NCBI GenBank assembly: GCA_945957185.1
Contig: CAMFKA010000071.1
Coordinates: 1-9,652 of the forward strand
DNA length: 9,652 nucleotides
Source of the DNA: an uncultured Chlamydiaceae bacterium
Lineage (GTDB): Bacteria; Chlamydiota; Chlamydiia; Chlamydiales; Parachlamydiaceae
Direction: 5' to 3'
Shown: one piece after another, positions 6,764 to 9,652 of the stretch
Layout of the letters: the number at the start of each line of letters is the position of its first letter
Position numbering within the stretch: position 1 is the first letter of the stretch
Notes under the pieces: generated by a model
Told to the model about the DNA's origin: nothing
Database searches by the model: none
What the model saw: only the letters and a program-made list of their open reading frames with translations
Translations under genes and position numbers: made by a program

Positions 6764-7099
6764 TTAAATGTCATCGAGAGTGTCCCCTTTCTGGAGGGTC
6801 ACGATGGCTTTTTTGAAGTCAGACGTTCTTCCGGATCTGCCGCGTACACGTCGCGCTTTTCCTTTTACGTTGATTGTGTTAACGGAAACGACTTTAACGT
6901 TTCTGTCAGCATAGATCATTTCTACTGCTTTGGAGATTTGAGGTTTTGTTGCCTTTGTGTCTACGATAAATACGTATTTAGGCAGTTCAAATCTTTGTAC
7001 GCAGCGGTTGCTCGTCGCATTTTGCAAACCTTGCAACATCGAGGCTTTCTCTGTGATGTGGCGATGTTTTACAACATTATAAGGATTTTGTTTTGTCAT
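6764..7099 (-). CDS. rplW: 50S ribosomal protein L23
   Basis: L23 surrounds the exit tunnel and is the main docking site for trigger factor and for SRP. The 111-residue product shows HITEKASML (14-22), whose glutamate aligns with the trigger-factor contact in E. coli, then YVFIVDTKATKPQISKAVE (42-60), VKVVSVNT (68-75) and the tunnel-facing loop KGKARRVRGRSGRTSDFKKA. The C-terminal TLQKGDTLDDI is an acidic tail. The ATG is at 7097-7099 with AAGGA about 12 bases upstream, a rather long spacing. The length is the same as Chlamydia L23 as I recall it. It follows rplD by 25 bases. Confidence 0.97.
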   Translation of the reverse strand: MTKQNPYNVVKHRHITEKASMLQGLQNATSNRCVQRFELPKYVFIVDTKATKPQISKAVEMIYADRNVKVVSVNTINVKGKARRVRGRSGRTSDFKKAIVTLQKGDTLDDI

Positions 7100-7124
7100 G
7101 GAATCATCTATCCTTGTTCTTCTG

Positions 7125-7808
7125 TTAGAGCAACCAATCGGAAATTTCTTTTAGGGCCGCTTCCGTCAGTACGAGTTCACCTGCGACGAGGACGTCGTAG
7201 CCGTTAATATTCTTAGCGAGAGAGAACTCTGTTTTAGGAATATTACGGAGGCTGAGGATGAAGTTATCGTATTGTGTTGTTTGCACGCTGACGTGGTGTG
7301 GTGTTCCGTCAACGCCGATATCGACGTAGTTGCCTTCGCCGAGGAAGAGTGTTCTTCCGGAGATACCGGTGTTAGCGAGGAAGCTAGCGACCACTTTTGT
7401 TTTAGGAGCATCGAGAGAGTAATTCTCAACGATTTTCACTTTATTCGTTCTGATTTTTTCGCCGAGCAGGCATCGGATGGCAGCCAATCTTTCTTTACGA
7501 TTGATGCGGACATGCTGATCGAATTTAGGTCTTGGCGAATGAACGCGGCCTCCCCCTTTGTACTGGGGAGCTGCTAAGGAACCTTGACGTGCTCTACCGC
7601 CACCTTTTTGAGGGTGGGGCTTCTTCGTGCTATGGCAGACTTCAGCGCGAGTTTTGGTGTTAGCTGACCACTGTCTTGCGTTAGCGCGCAGTGCAACGAT
7701 GTAATCCTTGATCAATTGGCCATTAACTTCTGCATTTGCGAGGGAATCGCTCACTTCGACGCTACCAATTTCTTGACCGTTGAGATTGTATTTTTTTAAT
7801 GTTGCCAC
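7125..7808 (-). CDS. rplD: 50S ribosomal protein L4, GTG start
   Basis: L4 has a globular domain on the subunit surface and a long loop that lines the exit tunnel opposite L22; in E. coli it also represses the S10 operon. The 227-residue product has RANARQWSANTKTRAEV (41-57), KPHPQKGGGRARQGS (63-77) and KGGGRVHSPRP (84-94), which make up that loop, then RINRKERLAAIRCLL (101-115). I start it at GTG 7806-7808. An in-frame TTG at 7821-7823 is part of the Shine-Dalgarno TTGGAG (7818-7823), which sits nine bases before the GTG, and the GTG product aligns with the Chlamydia L4 N-terminus as recalled. It follows rplC by 41 bases. Confidence 0.96.
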   Translation of the reverse strand: MATLKKYNLNGQEIGSVEVSDSLANAEVNGQLIKDYIVALRANARQWSANTKTRAEVCHSTKKPHPQKGGGRARQGSLAAPQYKGGGRVHSPRPKFDQHVRINRKERLAAIRCLLGEKIRTNKVKIVENYSLDAPKTKVVASFLANTGISGRTLFLGEGNYVDIGVDGTPHHVSVQTTQYDNFILSLRNIPKTEFSLAKNINGYDVLVAGELVLTEAALKEISDWLL

Positions 7809-7849
7809 GGGTAAATTCTCCAATGGATTATTGTCTTAACGCAGAGCGT

Positions 7850-8521
7850 CTATTTTTTCTTTTTCGCTTCAGTTTTTTTAACTGCTTTCGAGACTGTAAC
7901 CAGAGCGTTTCTGGATCCTGGTACGGCGCCTTCGACGACGAGCAGGTTATTGTTAGCATCGATTTTAACGACGCGCAGATTTTGTACAGTCTTCTTTTCT
8001 AGACCCATGTGGCTAGCACGAGGACCGTTGGGGAGGCAGCGACCTGGGGTGCTTCTCATACCAGTGGAACCGGCGTGTCTATGGAATCCAGAGCCGTGGG
8101 CTGCGGGGCCTCCGGCAAAGTTATATTTTTTCATGACCCCTTGGTATCCTTTACCTTTGGAAGTCGCGCTGACGTCGACAAAGGTGATATCTTGGAGTTC
8201 AGCAACGGAGAATTCTTGACCTACGCTGAAGGCGTCAGTATTTTCGACGCGAGTTTCTGCAAGGTATCGTCTTGGAGCGACTCCGGACTTTTTAAAGTGT
8301 CCGAGGAGAGGCTTGCCTGTCCGTTTTGCTAACGTTTTTTCGTTTTTTACTTGGACAATTTCAAATCCGCTTTGTACCGCAGAGTAGCCGTCTTTTTCGA
8401 TCGTCTTGATTTGGGTGACGACGTTTGGTTCTACTTCGATTACGGTGCAGACGATCACTTTACCGGTGTCGTCAAACAGCTTTGTCATGCCACGCTTTTT
8501 GCCCATTAATTTTAGCGCCAT
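7850..8521 (-). CDS. rplC: 50S ribosomal protein L3
   Basis: L3 nucleates large-subunit assembly, and its extension reaches close to the peptidyl transferase centre. The 223-residue product begins MALKLMGKKRGMTKLFDDTG, has SKGKGYQGVMK (121-131), then HGSGFHRHAGSTGMRSTPGR (142-161) and the C-terminal GAVPGSRNALVTV (198-210), ending in a lysine-rich tail. The glutamine that is methylated in E. coli L3 appears replaced by Met within GSTGMRSTPGR, a feature I recall in chlamydial L3. The ATG at 8519-8521 has an AAGGA site (8530-8534) eight bases upstream. It is the first gene of the ribosomal cluster; S10, which precedes it in most bacteria, is not present. Confidence 0.98.
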   Translation of the reverse strand: MALKLMGKKRGMTKLFDDTGKVIVCTVIEVEPNVVTQIKTIEKDGYSAVQSGFEIVQVKNEKTLAKRTGKPLLGHFKKSGVAPRRYLAETRVENTDAFSVGQEFSVAELQDITFVDVSATSKGKGYQGVMKKYNFAGGPAAHGSGFHRHAGSTGMRSTPGRCLPNGPRASHMGLEKKTVQNLRVVKIDANNNLLVVEGAVPGSRNALVTVSKAVKKTEAKKKK

Positions 8522-8548
8522 ATGATCAATCCTTAAAACAAGTTAATG

Positions 8549-8566
8549 GCTAACAAGTTAGCTAAC
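8549..8566. repeat. Overlapping palindromes GCTAAC-AA-GTTAGC and GTTAGCTAAC
   Basis: The plus strand holds GCTAAC (8549-8554), two bases, GTTAGC (8557-8562), and then GTTAGCTAAC (8557-8566), a perfect ten-base palindrome. The result is three alternating copies of one six-base element within 18 bases. They cover the proposed -10 box and the expected transcription start of rplC. This arrangement would suit a dimeric DNA-binding protein, but no regulator is known from the window and chance cannot be excluded. Confidence 0.5.
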
Positions 8567-8583
8567 AATCCAATTTGTGTCAA
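8555..8583 (-). promoter_or_regulatory. Candidate sigma70-type promoter of rplC and the ribosomal cluster
   Basis: On the minus strand a perfect -35 hexamer TTGACA (8578-8583) is followed after exactly 17 bases by TAACTT (8555-8560), which matches three of six -10 consensus positions. Transcription would start near 8548, leaving a leader of about 27 bases that contains the AAGGA ribosome site of rplC. The -10 region overlaps short palindromes. The position just before the first ribosomal gene fits, but the -10 box is imperfect and no expression evidence is available. Confidence 0.6.
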
Positions 8584-8736
8584 ACTCTATTTAGTCCTAT
8601 AAAGAGGTCTTCGGTAAGTCGAAGATCAATCCTTGCGCTGTGGTGACAAGTTGCGTATGAAATACGTCCTTATCAGATGCCACAAGGGACTTGATGTTTG
8701 AAGCATTTCTGCCACTTCATCAATGTCAAGACTATA

Positions 8737-8958
8737 TCAAAGTTCTTCAATTTTCGCAAACGATTTTTTTGTCGTTTTGGTTTTTCGTGGTTTTCGAGGT
8801 TTTTTCTCGGGTTTCCGCGTAACGTTTTTATCGACTGATTCAGTCTCTGGTGGTGGTATGAAGGGCTCGTAAGTAACGGATACAAGCCCGAGGAACATCA
8901 CACAAAAAATGAGAACAGTTGCCCATTCATGCCGGGCCAGCTTAATTTCTTCAGGCAC
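8737..8958 (-). CDS. Small single-pass membrane protein with Lys/Pro-rich tail, unknown function
   Basis: I do not recognise this 73-residue protein. It has a short charged N-terminus (MPEEIKLARHEW), one clear hydrophobic segment at about residues 13-29 (ATVLIFCVMFLGLVSV), a proline-rich linker (EPFIPPPE) and a strongly basic tail with KPEKKPRKPRKTKTTKK (49-65). By the positive-inside rule the tail should face the cytoplasm. Translation likely starts at GTG 8956-8958, which shares one base with the upstream gene's stop (TAGTG); the ribosome site is weak, so translation may depend on coupling. After the TGA (8737-8739) the frame stays open for 36 more codons. It could be a short membrane anchor or nucleic-acid-contacting protein, a secreted effector, or the remnant of a longer gene; no function is assigned. 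Confidence 0.6.
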   Translation of the reverse strand: MPEEIKLARHEWATVLIFCVMFLGLVSVTYEPFIPPPETESVDKNVTRKPEKKPRKPRKTKTTKKSFAKIEEL

Positions 8959-9652
8959 TAATCCGAATCTGCATCAGACGTACTCGGTGTGCTATGATTC
9001 GAACCACTCTTAAGTGCATCATCAGCTCTGCTTAAGTCAGATGCCGAGTTCAACACTAGAGGCAAAGGTTCCTCATCTTGCTGAAGCCAAACACCATTGC
9101 TGTGCGGGTCAAATATCGATGAATCACTTGTTGCGCGAACATTAAAAGTTTGATCAGTTACACCTTCATCTGAACTTCCATATACATCCGTCAAACCATC
9201 AGTTAGATTAGATGGCTGAGGATGACTTGAACTGCTAGGAGTGCTGCTTGGTTGAGGTTTCATGAAATCTGCAAGCAATTTTGCTGCAGGAATTTCCTTA
9301 ATTCCGGCACCGGCCAACATTTTTCGAGCTTGTTCATCTTTTTTGTCTTGACGGATGCACCAGAACGTGAATATTCCGGAAACAAACAAGACAGTTGTAA
9401 AAGCACCCAAGATAACAGGGTTAGCCAAAATTCCAAATGGGATACCGCAAACAAACGAAATCACTGTCGTTTTGGAATACTCTTTCCAAAGCCCGCGAGT
9501 TGCCTTTGCTTGATCCAGACGTCCATATCGCTCTTTAGCTTTGCATCGCAGTTTTTGAGCTTCAATAAAATCATCGCTAACATAGAAACTACTACGACAA
9601 ACAGCGACTATCAATCTATTTACACTGTCCTCGGTAACTGTATTGTTATCAT
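8958..9652 (-). CDS. Putative Inc-like membrane protein with two-lobed hydrophobic hairpin, start beyond window edge
   Basis: This frame is open to the window edge with no ATG before the hydrophobic region, so the start probably lies outside. The earliest usable codon inside is a TTG at 9612-9614 without a good ribosome site; numbering below begins there. About 48 mostly polar residues (plus at least 12 more upstream) precede two hydrophobic segments at about 49-64 and 67-87, separated only by a short ANP turn. A tail of about 130 residues follows, rich in Ser, Thr, Pro and Asp (PQPSSTPSSSSHPQP at 120-134, STSDADSD at the end). Closely spaced paired hydrophobic lobes are the hallmark of chlamydial inclusion-membrane proteins secreted by the type III system. 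In C. trachomatis, as I recall, the gene next to rplC is CT529, itself an Inc. Family assignment is inference; an ordinary hairpin membrane protein is the alternative. Confidence 0.6.
   Translation of the reverse strand, partial: DNNTVTEDSVNRLIVAVCRSSFYVSDDFIEAQKLRCKAKERYGRLDQAKATRGLWKEYSKTTVISFVCGIPFGILANPVILGAFTTVLFVSGIFTFWCIRQDKKDEQARKMLAGAGIKEIPAAKLLADFMKPQPSSTPSSSSHPQPSNLTDGLTDVYGSSDEGVTDQTFNVRATSDSSIFDPHSNGVWLQQDEEPLPLVLNSASDLSRADDALKSGSNHSTPSTSDADSD

Larger units (their letters stand above)
8522..8736. other. Non-coding region between the membrane-protein pair and rplC
   Basis: About 215 bases contain no convincing gene on either strand. Besides the rplC promoter and palindromes, this region has an exact 11-base direct repeat, AAGGATTGATC on the minus strand, at 8524-8534 and 8624-8634, spaced by exactly 100 bases; the first copy includes the rplC ribosome site. 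A perfect six-base-pair inverted repeat, TCTTCG (8608-8613) with CGAAGA (8620-8625), lies by the second copy. On the minus strand it is followed only by a weak, broken U stretch, so it is a poor terminator for the upstream genes. I saw no tRNA or known riboswitch. Confidence 0.6.

Noticed and set aside
8590..8627. Intrinsic terminator for the upstream membrane-protein genes
   Set aside because: The inverted repeat gives only six base pairs and the following CCUCUUUAU is not a real U tract, so I do not call a terminator.
8673..8885. Alternative minus-strand frame overlapping the small membrane protein
   Set aside because: The product is a Lys/Arg/Asn-rich frame-shifted reading of the same low-complexity DNA. 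It lacks the membrane segment and has no coupling to the upstream gene.
9260..9454. Minus-strand open frame inside the Inc-like gene
   Set aside because: It is a short frame-shifted reading of the hydrophobic region, nested in a longer open frame with a coherent protein layout.

Overview
The window is a ribosomal-protein gene cluster from a member of the Chlamydiae, probably a Chlamydia-like (environmental) lineage rather than Chlamydia itself. Three things point there. The order is L3-L4-L23-L2-S19-L22-S3-L16-L29-S17-L14-L24-L5-S8-L6-L18-S5-L15. The cluster lacks S10 (before L3), S14 (between L5 and S8) and L30 (between S5 and L15), a gap pattern I recall from Chlamydia genomes. Several proteins also carry sequence I recall as chlamydial, such as the S8 C-terminus GGELLCLVW, the L3 stretch HGSGFHRHAGSTGMRSTPGR and the L5 N-terminus MSRLKK. 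The genus cannot be fixed from the sequence alone.

Layout: every convincing gene is on the minus strand, so transcription runs from high to low coordinates. At the right edge (8737-9652) is a pair of unrecognised membrane-protein genes joined by a one-base stop/start overlap. The first is open past the window edge and carries a two-lobed hydrophobic hairpin like that of chlamydial inclusion-membrane (Inc) proteins. The second is a small single-pass protein with a Lys/Pro-rich tail. A non-coding stretch of about 215 bases follows (8522-8736), with a good sigma70-type promoter candidate overlapped by short palindromes just before rplC. From 8521 to the left edge the window holds 18 tightly packed ribosomal-protein genes. 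The last, rplO, is cut by the window edge. The only sizeable gap inside the cluster (3580-3709, between rpsQ and rplN) lies where E. coli switches from the S10 to the spc operon, and it contains two clean hairpins.

The genes supply core proteins of both ribosomal subunits: peptidyl-transferase-centre proteins (L2, L3, L4, L16), exit-tunnel proteins (L4, L22, L23, L24, L29), the 5S rRNA binders (L5, L18) and 30S head and body proteins (S3, S5, S8, S17, S19). Short gaps, one-base overlaps and Shine-Dalgarno sites placed inside the preceding gene suggest one or a few long transcripts with coupled translation. The part most worth a second look is the upstream gene pair and the regulatory DNA between it and rplC.
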